Shown: positions 34,630 through 45,738 of the stretch, piece by piece
How positions within the stretch are numbered: the first letter of the stretch is position 1
How the letters are laid out: each line of letters begins with the position of its first letter
Source of the DNA: Cellulosilyticum ruminicola JCM 14822
GTDB taxonomy: Bacteria > Bacillota > Clostridia > Lachnospirales > Cellulosilyticaceae
Reading direction: 5' to 3'
Length of the DNA: 64,000 nucleotides
Assembly (NCBI RefSeq): GCF_001311925.1
Contig: NZ_BBCG01000014.1
Location: 1-64,000, forward strand
Translations under genes and position numbers: made by a program
The notes under the pieces: generated by a model
Told to the model about the DNA's origin: nothing
Seen by the model: the letters and a program-made list of their open reading frames with translations, nothing else
The model's database searches: none

Positions 34630-37600
34630 TTACTTGTTTTCTAAAGCTATAATAAATCTATGCATCATTACACTTACTTCTGCCCTTGTAGCTTTTGCTT
34701 TAGGATTACAATTACCTTTGTCATCCCCATTTATAATCCCTGCCCCTTTCATATATGACATAGCATCTTCTGCCCAAGTTGAAACTTTAAATACGTCATT
34801 AAACTTCACAGCTTCATCACTTAAAGTAAGTGTTTGATTTGTTACTTTAAGATAATTATATAGCATCACTGCCATTTGCTCTCTTGTCACTTCTTGGTTT
34901 GGTGCAAACTTATCAGCACTTATGCCCTTTATAATACCTTCTTTATTTGCCCATACAGCAGATTTTGTATACCAAGCATTTGCTTTAACATCTTTAAATG
35001 TTGCATTTGTTTCTACTACCGGCTCACCAGCCAAACGATATAGCATACTTGCAAACATAGCACGGGTCATTGTCTTATTTGGTACAAATTGATTTGTGCT
35101 AACTCCTTTTAAAATACCTTTTTCAGAAACATAAGTAATAGCTTGTGCTGCCCAATGTCCTGAAACATCTTTAAATTTCGTTTTGGCAGGTTCTACTACA
35201 TTATTCTCCTTATCAATTGATATTCTAGATTGTTCTGTATTTTGAGGTGTTGTAATGATATTAACTTTTACACTATGACTTTTGCTACCACCTCCTCCAG
35301 TTACAGTATTTTCTGGAACCACTGGTTTTTCTGATACTTTTGGTGTTTCAGTATTTGAACCTTGTTGCTTCCATTTAGCAGTTAAAACTTGTGTACTTTC
35401 ATTATTGATAATAGTTTCTGCTGTTACTTTATTACCTTTTTCATCATACCACCCTAAGAAAGTATACCCTGCTTTAGTTGGCGATGGTAAAATGCCATAT
35501 GTATTTCCTACTACAGCTTGAAGTTTCACTACTGTATTATTTCCATTAGCTCCAGCATAATTAAACCTTACTGTTACTTCTTGATTCATACCTATAACAT
35601 CATCCTTGTATTTTGTTTTTTGCCACTGCTCACTTGACATATTTATTGTGCCGGCTCCTGCAAATGGCATCACCTTTTGTGTCAGACTTATTGCATTGTA
35701 TAAGTTGTAATTTGTATATGGTAAGCTTGATTTGAACTGATCTATATCTAATAACATGCCTAACCCAGCATTATCTGTAAGTCCTAGATTTGTTAATTTA
35801 CCATCCATATAATAAACAGTATTCACTGCATTAATATATCCTCCTGGACTTGAACCATTACCACTTGCTAAAGCATTAATAATGCTATCAATCACTGTAT
35901 TTTCAAGAAGTACCGATGCATTACATGTTGAGATTGCTCCATTACTTACAACCTTTTCTTTCATATAAGCATCTGTTACTTCATTTTTAAGTTTATAAAT
36001 ATCTGCCGCATCTAAAATGCAGTTATAAACATGAGCATTTCCACCGCGAAGTCTAGGCATACGATCCATAGAATTTTTATAGTAGTTATTAGCTAATGTA
36101 AGTTGTAAGTTTTCTATATTAGCTTCTTTATCAGACGCGCCTACTAAATGTGTTTTCTTTTGAGCTGCTGCAAATCTTCTTATTTGCTCTTTGGTCATGC
36201 CATGTTCTGTAAGTAACCCATTATAATATGGATATTTTTCTGGATTACTTTCAAGTAAATCCATCATTTCATCAAAGAATCCTGATTTACTTTCAGGTAA
36301 AAATTGGCACCACGAAATAGTTACATTAGTTGGTGCTGTACCAGCTTTTTTGATATCTACAATACCATCATAAGCCTTGTAGAATGTACAGTGATCAATC
36401 CATATATTTGTACTTCCATTTTGTACATTAATGTAATCCCAGTCATTGCGGTCATAATCACCAGGTTTGCAGTATTCACCTTTATTATCTACTCCTCCTT
36501 CATCCCATTCCCAAATTTCATCAAATACAATGTTTCTAATGATGATATTGGATGCATTGCTCATATTAATACAAGCATGTTTAATTGATGCCCCGTTTTT
36601 AGAATAGATTGTAAGGTTACTCATATCTTTAATATTTAATGTAGAAACACCTGTTTTTAATAATGTAGGATGTAAAAGTGGTGCATTACTCACAGCTTTA
36701 ATAACTTTACTATATTTCTCTAAGGCATCTCCAACTTCAATAGAACCTAAGTTAATATCAGCTGTTAATTCAATAACCCCTGCTTTACTTGTAACTTTCA
36801 TTTCTTGTAATGCATTTAAGAATTCTTCCGCTGTACTTACTTTATAATAAGCCTCACTTTCTTCAGATACAATGCCGCCACCTGTAACTTGTCTTGCATA
36901 TCCTTCTACTGAATAAGCGCCTAATCCTTTATCTACATGAGCATCTTCTACTTCTTTATTTTCAATGAATTTTTCTGGTACTTCTGTTACCACATTACCT
37001 ACAAAATCAGTTTGTCCAACATTTTGTGCGACTGCATATGGATTCCAACCTAAGAAGTCTGCTGTTAACATTTCTTCAGCTTGGACTTTGGAGATTTGTG
37101 GTCTTTCTCCATTAATTGCATAACCATCACCATATGAATAAAATTCTTTAAAACGTGCTTTACGGTATTCATTTCCGCTCATATCTGAATATGGTATTGA
37201 CTTATTAATAATGCCACTCATATATGTATTAATAAATGTAACTGCAGCATCTGGCCCCCAAGGACGTGCTAATAAATATTTATCACCATTACAATTTTCT
37301 TCCGCAGTGATTCTACAATTATTAAAGATATATCCATATTTAGCACTCGCATCTGTTCTTGGCGCAATAACATAACCACTATTTTTATTAGCATTATATC
37401 GATATACAATATCACAGTCTTCAATTAATGTACGTGCATTTACACCATAAATAAAATCTACATTTCCTGTAATAACACATTTATAGAAATATTGACGATT
37501 TGTATTTGTTTGAAGTGTATCTTGATATCCTACTAATTTTACATTTACAAATGTTGCTTCATCAGCATCTACACGAATTGCATCTGATGATTCATTAGAA

Positions 37601-39651
37601 CTTGAACCATCACCTTTAAACTTATATGTATTTTCAAAAGTCAAGTTTTCTGCTGTAAATCCTGTAGCACTTGGTTCAATGTATATTGCACTACGTGCTT
37701 TAGTATCTCCACCTGGCTTTGTAATCTCCGGGTCAAAGAAGTTTACATTAACCTTTTCACGGTCTTCTCCTATTAAGGTAATATAAGGTGATTTTACACG
37801 TAAATATTCTACATAGTTTCCTTCTTTAATGAGAATTACAATGCGTTTTGCATTGGTGTCAGCTACACTATTCACAGCTGCTTGCACTGTTTTATACATT
37901 TTTACACTACTTCCATCCTTAGCAAGCTGTCCATCTTCACCTGTATAGTTTTGATCAACTACAATATCATAATTAGTTAAATACACAAAATTAAAGGTTT
38001 TACGTGTTACCTTTCCTACTTCATCTTTAAATAATAAATTCACATCATTTCTACCAGCTACTAAATTTGCTTTAAATGCAAATTTATCACCTTTAGCAAG
38101 TTTAATAGTTTGCTGTACTTGACCATTTACTTCTAATACCATTTCTCCATTTCTATCTACGCTACCTTCCAAGGTAGCTTTATCTTTATAAACTGTGTCA
38201 TAAGATTTTTTTGTCATACTGATATGAGTTGCTTGATCTTCATAAACATATTTACCTTCACGCCCTGCTGTTGCTACCATAATGAGAGGCTCCGATGGAT
38301 TACTACTATTATTTGCTGATTTTGCAATGACTTCATAATAATATGGTTCTTCATTGATTACGTTTTGATCACTATAACCTAATGTAGTTGTCGTCCCAAT
38401 TAATATGCCTTCTTCATTTACATCATTTTTTCTATAAATCTCATAACTTGTTGCTTCTGCTACTGCCTCCCATGTTAAATTAATTTGCCCATCACTACTT
38501 GTGGCATTTAATACCGGACTTTGTAATGGTGCTAAAACTGAAACAGCTGGTGAAAGTTTTGGCTCTGTTTCAGTAGTACCACAAATTCCTGAAATCCTAA
38601 AAATATATGTACCACTTTCATTAACCTTAGTCGTATAAGTTTTTTCCATAACATCTGTATCTAAAACTGTATATGTTTCTCCATTATCCTTAGATAGTTC
38701 TACCTTATACTTCCCATCATCCTCTGGTGATTCACCGTTCCAACTTACACTAATTGTTTTACGATTCTTAGCAATTTGAGACTCATTTACACTTTCTATA
38801 CTTGGTGCTTTTCCAACTGCTTTATAGTAATCTGTTTGTTTGAAATATATATTTTCATCCGCATCTTTATAAACGAGATTTGTAACAATTATAGAGGCAT
38901 TTGAAAGACCAATCCCATAACGTACAGGAGTATTGATATCGTCTAATGCTGCTGCATTGCTATAACTTACTGTAGCTGTTTTTGTTTCTCCATTATTGGT
39001 TACCTCAGTATAACAACCATTATTTGTTTTTTGGATAACAACATGCACTTTATCTCCTATGTTTAGCTTAGTGTTAATACCACCTGCGCCCGGTGCACCA
39101 CCTAGATTTTTAGTATATATATTTCTAACAGATTGATCTCCTCTTATACCTAGTGTGGTAACTCCTGAAATATCACCCTCTTCATTAAACATTCCTATGA
39201 AAATCCCATAACTACTACTCGCCTGAATATCTTTTACTTCGATATCCGCCTCAATAGTCATAGCTTTACTTGTTGTATCAAATAGGTAATATCCCATTTC
39301 CTTTAATCCATCTACATTTAATGAAGCTTTATCATTTTTATGTGTGAAGAACATTCTTTGTCCTCTTATTTCTTGTGAAATACCTTTTGATTCATCTAAT
39401 ATTCGTGGTACTACCATAGTCTCTTCTTGTGTTATTAATTCGTTTTTTTGCTCAATAGCAGCTGTTTCTTCTATTGCACTATTAGTTGCTATAGATGTTT
39501 CTATCTCTTTATAACTTGAAGCATATGTCTCATTTACAATTTGGTTTGCAATATTACTACCAAATGAAGGAACCACTGCTGCCATAGCTAATGTTCCTGC
39601 TAATACTAAAGACATTCTCTTTTTCATTGGTAAATTTATTTTTGTTTTCAT
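34630..39651 (-). CDS. SLH-anchored pectin methylesterase (CE8) / pectate lyase (PL1)
   Basis: 1673 residues from ATG 39651 (GGAGGCAACT upstream). Signal peptide; a beta-sandwich module (about 90-280); two fibronectin-III domains (about 280-465); an Ig-like domain. CE8 pectinesterase (about 560-890) has the catalytic Asp residues in GYQDTLQT and GNVDFIYG and the Arg-Trp of LARPWGP. PL1 lyase (about 940-1330) has WIDHCTFYKAYDGIVDIKK and the Arg of RMPRLRGGNAHVYN. An InlB-type repeat (GYTFLGWYDEKG) and three SLH domains at about 1500-1673 end the protein. It should demethylate pectin and cleave the product while held on the S-layer/cell wall. Confidence 0.95.
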   Translation of the reverse strand: MKTKINLPMKKRMSLVLAGTLAMAAVVPSFGSNIANQIVNETYASSYKEIETSIATNSAIEETAAIEQKNELITQEETMVVPRILDESKGISQEIRGQRMFFTHKNDKASLNVDGLKEMGYYLFDTTSKAMTIEADIEVKDIQASSSYGIFIGMFNEEGDISGVTTLGIRGDQSVRNIYTKNLGGAPGAGGINTKLNIGDKVHVVIQKTNNGCYTEVTNNGETKTATVSYSNAAALDDINTPVRYGIGLSNASIIVTNLVYKDADENIYFKQTDYYKAVGKAPSIESVNESQIAKNRKTISVSWNGESPEDDGKYKVELSKDNGETYTVLDTDVMEKTYTTKVNESGTYIFRISGICGTTETEPKLSPAVSVLAPLQSPVLNATSSDGQINLTWEAVAEATSYEIYRKNDVNEEGILIGTTTTLGYSDQNVINEEPYYYEVIAKSANNSSNPSEPLIMVATAGREGKYVYEDQATHISMTKKSYDTVYKDKATLEGSVDRNGEMVLEVNGQVQQTIKLAKGDKFAFKANLVAGRNDVNLLFKDEVGKVTRKTFNFVYLTNYDIVVDQNYTGEDGQLAKDGSSVKMYKTVQAAVNSVADTNAKRIVILIKEGNYVEYLRVKSPYITLIGEDREKVNVNFFDPEITKPGGDTKARSAIYIEPSATGFTAENLTFENTYKFKGDGSSSNESSDAIRVDADEATFVNVKLVGYQDTLQTNTNRQYFYKCVITGNVDFIYGVNARTLIEDCDIVYRYNANKNSGYVIAPRTDASAKYGYIFNNCRITAEENCNGDKYLLARPWGPDAAVTFINTYMSGIINKSIPYSDMSGNEYRKARFKEFYSYGDGYAINGERPQISKVQAEEMLTADFLGWNPYAVAQNVGQTDFVGNVVTEVPEKFIENKEVEDAHVDKGLGAYSVEGYARQVTGGGIVSEESEAYYKVSTAEEFLNALQEMKVTSKAGVIELTADINLGSIEVGDALEKYSKVIKAVSNAPLLHPTLLKTGVSTLNIKDMSNLTIYSKNGASIKHACINMSNASNIIIRNIVFDEIWEWDEGGVDNKGEYCKPGDYDRNDWDYINVQNGSTNIWIDHCTFYKAYDGIVDIKKAGTAPTNVTISWCQFLPESKSGFFDEMMDLLESNPEKYPYYNGLLTEHGMTKEQIRRFAAAQKKTHLVGASDKEANIENLQLTLANNYYKNSMDRMPRLRGGNAHVYNCILDAADIYKLKNEVTDAYMKEKVVSNGAISTCNASVLLENTVIDSIINALASGNGSSPGGYINAVNTVYYMDGKLTNLGLTDNAGLGMLLDIDQFKSSLPYTNYNLYNAISLTQKVMPFAGAGTINMSSEQWQKTKYKDDVIGMNQEVTVRFNYAGANGNNTVVKLQAVVGNTYGILPSPTKAGYTFLGWYDEKGNKVTAETIINNESTQVLTAKWKQQGSNTETPKVSEKPVVPENTVTGGGGSKSHSVKVNIITTPQNTEQSRISIDKENNVVEPAKTKFKDVSGHWAAQAITYVSEKGILKGVSTNQFVPNKTMTRAMFASMLYRLAGEPVVETNATFKDVKANAWYTKSAVWANKEGIIKGISADKFAPNQEVTREQMAVMLYNYLKVTNQTLTLSDEAVKFNDVFKVSTWAEDAMSYMKGAGIINGDDKGNCNPKAKATRAEVSVMMHRFIIALENK

Positions 39652-40060
39652 AGTTGCCTCCACTAGATATCTATCTTCACTTATAAAAACTTTTTAATAT
39701 AATCATATTATATTTTTTTCAATCATTTTTCAATGTATAAAATATTATTTATTATTTTATATAATTTTTGCCTTTTTTCTAGTGCATATTGACTATATTA
39801 CTTTTTTATCTCAGTTAAACAAATAGATATAATACACTTTCTACATTTGTATTGTACCTATAAAAACTCATTTTTTTTCTTTTTAACCTTTGATATCTAA
39901 TGTTTTTTTATATAGACATAATACATATTTTTATATAATTTCTTCTATTTGACGATATATCAAATAACTATTTTTATAAATAGATAAAGTAAAATGTCAC
40001 AAAATTATTGCTGGATATGATAGCCTTACCATTGGTTCAAAAAGAGTGTTTGAAAAGTTT
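39652..40060. other. Long AT-rich upstream region of the pectinase gene
   Basis: About 400 bases without a gene. It holds the inverted repeat TATTTGA-N7-TCAAATA at 39946-39966, a possible repressor site about 300 bases before the start codon. Nothing else is recognisable. Confidence 0.4.
39946..39966. promoter_or_regulatory. Inverted repeat TATTTGA-N7-TCAAATA
   Basis: Perfect 7-bp arms around CGATATA. Operator-like spacing (14 bases centre to centre), position unusual for a repressor of the pectinase unless transcription begins far upstream. Confidence 0.35.
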
Positions 40061-40093
40061 AAAAAGGATGCTATATTTCATAGCATCCTTTTT
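40061..40093 (-). terminator. Terminator of the nitroreductase gene
   Basis: AAAAAGGATGCTAT (40061-40074) and ATAGCATCCTTTTT (40080-40093) form a perfect 14-bp stem. Confidence 0.9.
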
Positions 40094-40113
40094 ATCTTAC
40101 CTATCTTATTTAA

Positions 40114-40632
40114 TTATTCTACAATCTTCACAATACCCTTTTTAACTACATTTTGATTAGGTTCTTTAGCCGCATAACCTAAAGCTGCTATTCCATATAC
40201 ATTATGTTCTTCTGGCACGCCAACTTCATTAAGATAAGCTCTAACTTCCGGCTCATCACAAATATCTTTAAGCTGATTAATCCATACAGAACCAATTTCT
40301 AATGAATGTGCTGCTAAAAACATATTTTCAAGGGCGCAAGCTGTATCTTCCTTTGCCCATCCACTTGTTTTTTCATTTGATACAAGTACAATCACTGATG
40401 GATTATAAAAGTTATAACCTGCGCGACTTAATTTCACTTCTATTAGCTTAGCAAGCTTTTGGATTTTTTCTCTGTTTACAATAGCAGTAAACTGCCATGT
40501 TTGACGATTCATACCACTTGGGGCATAAAGACCTGCTTTTAAAATTTGTTCTAAATCTTCTCTTGCAATATCCTTTTCAGAGAATACTCTTACACTACGT
40601 CTTGTTAAAATGTTTTCAATTATTTGATTCAT
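40114..40632 (-). CDS. Nitroreductase-family FMN oxidoreductase
   Basis: 172 residues. LTRRSVRVFSEKDI and YAPSGMNRQTWQFTAI form the FMN site; later EDTACALENMFLAAHSLEIGSVWI and a C-terminal ALGYAAKEP complete the fold. Cytosolic, homodimeric in the family, reduces nitro or quinone compounds with NAD(P)H. Single gene with a good ribosome site (AAGGAGA). Confidence 0.93.
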   Translation of the reverse strand: MNQIIENILTRRSVRVFSEKDIAREDLEQILKAGLYAPSGMNRQTWQFTAIVNREKIQKLAKLIEVKLSRAGYNFYNPSVIVLVSNEKTSGWAKEDTACALENMFLAAHSLEIGSVWINQLKDICDEPEVRAYLNEVGVPEEHNVYGIAALGYAAKEPNQNVVKKGIVKIVE

Positions 40633-40725
40633 TATTTTATCTCCTTGTGTTATAACTTTTTATAGGATTCCTTATCCCGAAATTTATTATATCATCTTTA
40701 TAAACATTTTACGTCTTTTTCCATT

Positions 40726-40935
40726 CTAAAAAAAAAAACGTGGCGTTGCAGGATTTTTCCTAATACGGGAATAAGTCGAATATAACTCTGAAAGATCCAT
40801 CTCCTCTACAAACTCACTGAGCAAACGCACTGAATCATTATCTGGGATTATGCCATCAATATCTAAAGGTAATTCTAATTGATAAAATTTCTGAGTAAGT
40901 ATATAATTCTTATGTAAGATATTATTTGTTGGCAT
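40726..40935 (-). mobile_element. IS1182-family transposase, N-terminal fragment
   Basis: The 69 residues include FYQLELPLDIDGIIPDNDSVRLL and VEEMDLSELYSTYSRIRKNPA, the start of IS1182-type transposases. The frame stops in an A-tract with no catalytic domain left. The hairpin at 41004-41036 carries GGGGGCTGTCGCAC, similar to IS1182-type ends, and may be its far terminus. Confidence 0.75.
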
Positions 40936-40952
40936 AAATATATTTATGCACT

Positions 40953-40990
40953 AATAGCCAAGCTTTTCGAAGCCTGGCTATTTTATTTTA
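40953..40990 (+). terminator. Hairpin AATAGCCAAGCTT-TTCG-AAGCCTGGCTATT
   Basis: 13-bp stem with one mismatch and a TTCG tetraloop, then TTTTATTTTAT on the plus strand. No plus-strand gene ends here, so it is probably a leftover of the mobile element. Confidence 0.5.
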
Positions 40991-41003
40991 TATAGTTAAA
41001 GGA

Positions 41004-41036
41004 GCTGCACACTAATTTCTTAGTGCGACAGCCCCC
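41004..41036 (-). terminator. Hairpin after the SGNH esterase gene
   Basis: AGCTGCACACTAA and TTAGTGCGACAGCC pair around TTTC; on the minus strand a short CCTTTAAC follows. Serves as terminator and/or IS1182-type end. Confidence 0.5.
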
Positions 41037-41053
41037 CTCTTTGAATTTATTCA

Positions 41054-42104
41054 TTATCTAAGTGTATAAGTAAAATCCTCTGTTACTGATCCGCTTCCTT
41101 GAAAACCAAATTCTACGAAGCTACCTGGAGCAACTGTATTATTCCAGCCCATAGGTGTAATAACCAAATCCTCTCCATCTTCATCTACATTTGCACACCA
41201 AATACTTGTAATATCTACTTCTGATTTTTTAAGCTTTAATGTCCAATTTGTAATAACTTTATCAGAATCATTCTTAATCCTAACTGCCATTGTATAGCTA
41301 CCACCCAGTTACTTGTCGTAGCTTCTAAAACTAATCCCGCTGTAACCGATGTTGGCTTTGGTATTTCTGTAGGTTCTGGTGTCTGTGTTGGCTTTGGTAT
41401 TTCTGTAGGTTCTGGTACGTTACCTGATAAAATAGGTACTAATGCTTTATACCAATTGTCGCAAATCTTTTGACTTCCTGTTTGACTTGGATGTGCTCCA
41501 TCATATGTATCTACATCTACATCAAACCCTGTATATTGATCACATACGTAGATTGGTGAAGCTTTTGTTGTAAGTTCTGCTGCCCATCCTGGTAGTTCTT
41601 TATTTAATGCATTAACATTAGCAGCATAATTAATCTTATCATCTGGGTGAAGTGGTATAATTTGTGCTACTACAATAATTATATTAGGATTGTTCTCTCT
41701 CATTTGTCCTACAAGCTTGGTGTAGGCTTTCATAATTTCACTTATTTTTACATTTTGCCAGCAGTCATTTGTGCCTAAATGCATAATGATAACATCTGGA
41801 TTAGATGCATCAAGCATGGCACTAATTGATTATAATTCGCAATATCTGTTACTTTAAATCCCCAGTGTCCTTCATGATTCCCTGGTCTTGTTCCTACCGA
41901 CTCTACATTATAGCCATTTTCTGTAAGTTTGTTAAAGAGCATTGTTCGCCAAAAGTCACAATCTGTAATCGAGTCACCTAGTGGCATAATCCTCACTGTT
42001 TTTTGTGCAGCGAAAACAGGTGATACTTCCGCCTTAAATGCCATTACAACTAGTAATACTAAAGTTATCATTACTGCTAAAATACTTCTTCTTGTCTTAT
42101 TCAT
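41054..42104 (-). CDS. Secreted SGNH esterase (CE3-like) with C-terminal CBM (two frameshifts)
   Basis: Three frames make one protein of about 350 residues. Signal peptide MNKTRRSILAVMITLVLLVV...; block I RIMPLGDSITD with nucleophile Ser; block III MHLGTNDCW; block V YDGAHPSQTG with Asp and His. A Pro/Thr/Glu linker follows (PEPTEIPKPTQTPEPTEIPK), then a small beta-sandwich (RIKNDSDKVITNWTLKL ... GFQGSG) like CBM2-type cellulose binders. Breaks are at about 41818 (NYNQLSAML; one A missing) and about 41305 (SNWGGSY; one G missing from a G-run). It should remove acetyl groups from plant polysaccharide. Confidence 0.82.
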
Positions 42105-42227
42105 AAAATCCCTCCAACTCTCTCCTTAAAATGTATTTTAAATACCTTATATTATCGGAATTTCGTTAGAGGGATTATATTTTATTTGCTTATTATGTAT
42201 TGCAAAGTTGTACTACTTGTTAATTCT

Positions 42228-43687
42228 CTATTTCTTCTTATGTCCTTGTGGTAAAGCTAAACTAAAGATAAAACCTAAGAAAAGTAGGGCTACAATCATC
42301 CAAAATACAAGTGAACCTACTCCAAGTGGCGCAAACATGTCATAGTAACCTTTTAAATAAACTACAACAATAATTGTAGGTAGACCATATTGCATATAGC
42401 CTCTTAAAACTTGTGGATAAGAAATACCTTTTCCTGTATCTGCTTCTTTAATAAAGCTTTCAAATCCCCAACCATTTTTCTTAACACAAAATAGTACCAT
42501 AATTAAACTGCCTAATGGCAAGATATTATAAGATACAATGAAGTCTTCTAAATCCATAATTGTACTACCGCTGCCCATTGGCTCTATGAAGCTTAAAATA
42601 TTATAACCAAATATTGCTGGCATTGATAACACAGTGATTACTACTAAATCAATCATAACTGTCTTCTTACGGCCCCAGTCTGTCATTTCCATAGTCATTG
42701 AAACGATATTCTCAAATACAGCTACAACTGTTGATAGTGCTGCAAATGTCATAAATACAAAGAAAAGTGTTCCCCATACACGTCCACCTTCCATATGATT
42801 AAATACATTTGGTAATGTAATAAATAATAACGGTGGTCCAGCATTAGGTTCAATATAGCATGCAGGAATAATAATAAGTCCTGCTGTAAGGGCTACAAAT
42901 GTATCTAAGATAACAACACTTAAAGCCTCCCCTGTTAATTTGCGTTTACTCTCTAAATAACTTCCAAAAATTTCCATAGACCCCATACCAACACTTAATG
43001 TGAAGAAGGCATGGGACATAGCTGCAAATACTACATTCCCTATACCATTTTCCACAAGTTTTCTGAAGTCAGGTACAAGGTAAAAAGCTACCCCTTTACT
43101 TGAATCTGATAAAGTTAATGAATTAATAGCCAAAATAATCATAATAACGATTAATAAACTCATCATCACTTTTGTAATACGTTCTACACCATTTTTTAAT
43201 CCTAAGCTGCAAATACACATTGCTACGACAATTGTTACAAGTGTCCACCATACCATTTCTCCTGGTGAAGCCAACATCCTAGTAAATACATCTCCAATCG
43301 CTTCTTGTGACATTCCTGTAAGCTGACCTGTAGCCATGCGATATGCGTAACAGAACATCCAACCAGCTACCATTGTGTAAAACATCATTAAAACAGTATT
43401 TCCTATGATTCCAAACCATTTCATACGATGCCAGTTGGTACCTGGATGTTCTAACTGATCAAAGGCACTTGCCACACTTCTTCTACTACCACGACCAATG
43501 GCAAATTCACATGTTAAAATTGGTAATCCTAATAATGCTAAGAATACTAAATAAATTAAAATAAAGCTGCTCCACCATTTTGACCACATATATAAGGAAA
43601 CTTCCACACATTTCCAAGTCCAATAGCACATCCTGCAGAAACTAAGATAAATCCTAGTCTCGAGCCAAACTTTTCTCTTTCTTCCAT
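42228..43687 (-). CDS. Neurotransmitter:sodium symporter (NSS) family transporter (one frameshift)
   Basis: About 486 residues and 12 membrane helices. The N-terminus from ATG 43687 (GGGAGGAAAAAGT) reads [20 protein letters not shown] then [14 protein letters not shown], the sodium-site helix 1. The frame shifts at about 43585 (one T missing from a T-run) and continues [17 protein letters not shown] to the end. LeuT-type carriers of this size import amino acids with sodium. The substrate cannot be named. Single gene. Confidence 0.88.
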
Positions 43688-43890
43688 ACTTTTTCCTCCC
43701 TACTTTATACCATTTTTTATATAATCTTGTATTTATATAACCATGCTTATTCTCCTTATGAACGCTAGTACCCTTTGTTTATTTTTCATATTAAAAGCTA
43801 AAATATATTTCACATAAGATTATATACGTTCTATTTTATCATCTAAAATTTTTAATTCAATATATTTTACTAAATTAGATTAAATTAAAC

Positions 43891-43930
43891 AAAAAAGAAG
43901 GAAATCTTTTCATTTCATTCTTTTTATAAA
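43891..43930 (-). terminator. Weak hairpin after the ABC exporter operon
   Basis: AAAAAGAAGGAAAT and ATTTCATTCTTTTT form an imperfect stem about 50 bases past the stop. The rest of 43688-43983 is AT-rich with nothing recognised. Confidence 0.45.
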
Positions 43931-43983
43931 ACAAACATCTATTTACAATTCTCTTTTAGTATAAAGTTGGATTTTATAAGTAC

Positions 43984-45736
43984 TTAAATTGCAAATTGAC
44001 TATTATAGAGATTTGCATAAAAACCATTTTGTGCAAGAAGTGTTTCATGATTGCCTTGCTCAATAATTTTGCCATCTTGCATAACTAAAATAATATCCAC
44101 ATTTTGAATGGTTGAAAGACGATGGGCTACAATGAAACTCGTTCTGCCTTCCATAAGCTTATTAAATGCGCTTTGAATCTTAAGTTCTGTACGTGTATCA
44201 ATAGAAGATGTCGCTTCATCTAAAATAAGCATTGGTGGCTTACAAAGCATCACTCTTGTGATACAAAGTAATTGTTTTTGTCCTTGTGATAACATCCCCC
44301 CTCTTCTCCAATAACTGTATCATAGCCATGTGGTAAACGTTTAATAAATGAATGAGAATGAGCTGCCTTAGCTGCTGTAATAATTTCTTCTTCCGTAGCA
44401 TCTGGTTTTCCCATAACAATATTTTCTCTAATAGTACCTTTTTTAAGCCATGTTTCTTGAAGTACCATCCCATAGCTTTCACGTAACTCTTACGTGTTAC
44501 ATCTCTAATATCTTTACCTTCTACCAAAATGCTACCATCATTTACATCATAAAAACGCATCAATAAGTTAATAAGTGTTGTCTTACCGCAGCCTGTAGGT
44601 CCTACAATAGCTACCTTTTGTCCTGGTTTAATATGAATATTGAAGTTTTCAATAAATTTCTTCTTTGGTACATAAGAAAAGGCTAAATTTTCGCAAATTA
44701 CCTCGCCTTCTACATGATTTAAATTTATGGCATTGGCTGGTTCTGGTACTTGTGCTTTTTCTTCAATGAGTTCAAAAATACGTCCTGCACAAGCAATAGC
44801 ATTTTGAAGTTCCATAACCACCCCAGATATTTCATTAAATGGCTTTGTATATTGATTGGCATAGCTTAAGAAACATGATAAAGCTCCCACACTCATACGT
44901 CCTGAAAGTACTGTAAGAGCTCCAGTAATGGCAACGCCTGCATATACAATGCTATTTACAAAACGTGTACAAGGGTTCGTTAAAGATGAGAAGAAAGTCG
45001 CACGTAATGAATACTTTTGAAGGCGCTTATTAATCTCATCAAACTTTTCTATAGCTTCTTCTTCATGAGAATAAGCCTTAACCACCTTTTGATTACCTAT
45101 AATTTCATCAATAAATGCTGTTTGCTCTCCTCTTGTTTCAGATTGAAGCTTAAACATTGTATAGGTCTTCTTAGCAATAAAACTAGCTACAAATAAAGAT
45201 AAAGGTGTTACGAGTACGACTACAAAAGTAATGCCTATATTAATGCTCAGCATAAAGCCTAATGTACCTAAGATTGTTATAATCCCAGTAAAGAGCTGTG
45301 TAAATCCTAATAAAAGTCCATCTGCAAATTGATCCACATCCGTGATTACACGACTTACTATTTCACCTTGTGATTTGCTATCTAAATATTTAAGTGGTAA
45401 AATCTCAATTTTTTCAAAAGCTTCATTACGAATGTCTCTTACCACATTATAAGTCACCTTATTATTAATCATATTCATAAGCCATTGGGCGGCAGCTGTA
45501 ATAATGACCACTATAACCACTAAGCCTAATGCTTGTAAAATGCTTGTGAAGTTCACGTTGCCATATACGATACCATCTATAGCTCGTCCTATCAAAATAG
45601 GCACATAAAGAGTTAGTATAACAATTAAAGTCGCTAAAAGTATAGAAAACCCCATAAGTCCTCTGTACTTTTTAATGTAATTTAGAACTTTTTTAAGCGT
45701 TTTTCTTTGAGAGGCTTTATCTATTTTTTTACTCAT
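43984..45736 (-). CDS. ABC exporter half-transporter, subunit B (two frameshifts)
   Basis: About 583 residues in three frames. Six membrane helices fill the first 320 residues, then the ATPase: Walker [12 protein letters not shown]-loop [18 protein letters not shown], signature LSQGQKQ, Walker [14 protein letters not shown]-loop VAHRLST. Breaks at about 44488 (one T missing before [10 protein letters not shown]) and about 44300 (one G missing in a G6 run after IGEEGG). All catalytic motifs are otherwise present. Two bases after the stop of the partner gene, so a heterodimeric exporter of the LmrCD/MdlAB type, substrate unknown. Confidence 0.88.
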
Positions 45737-45738
45737 TC

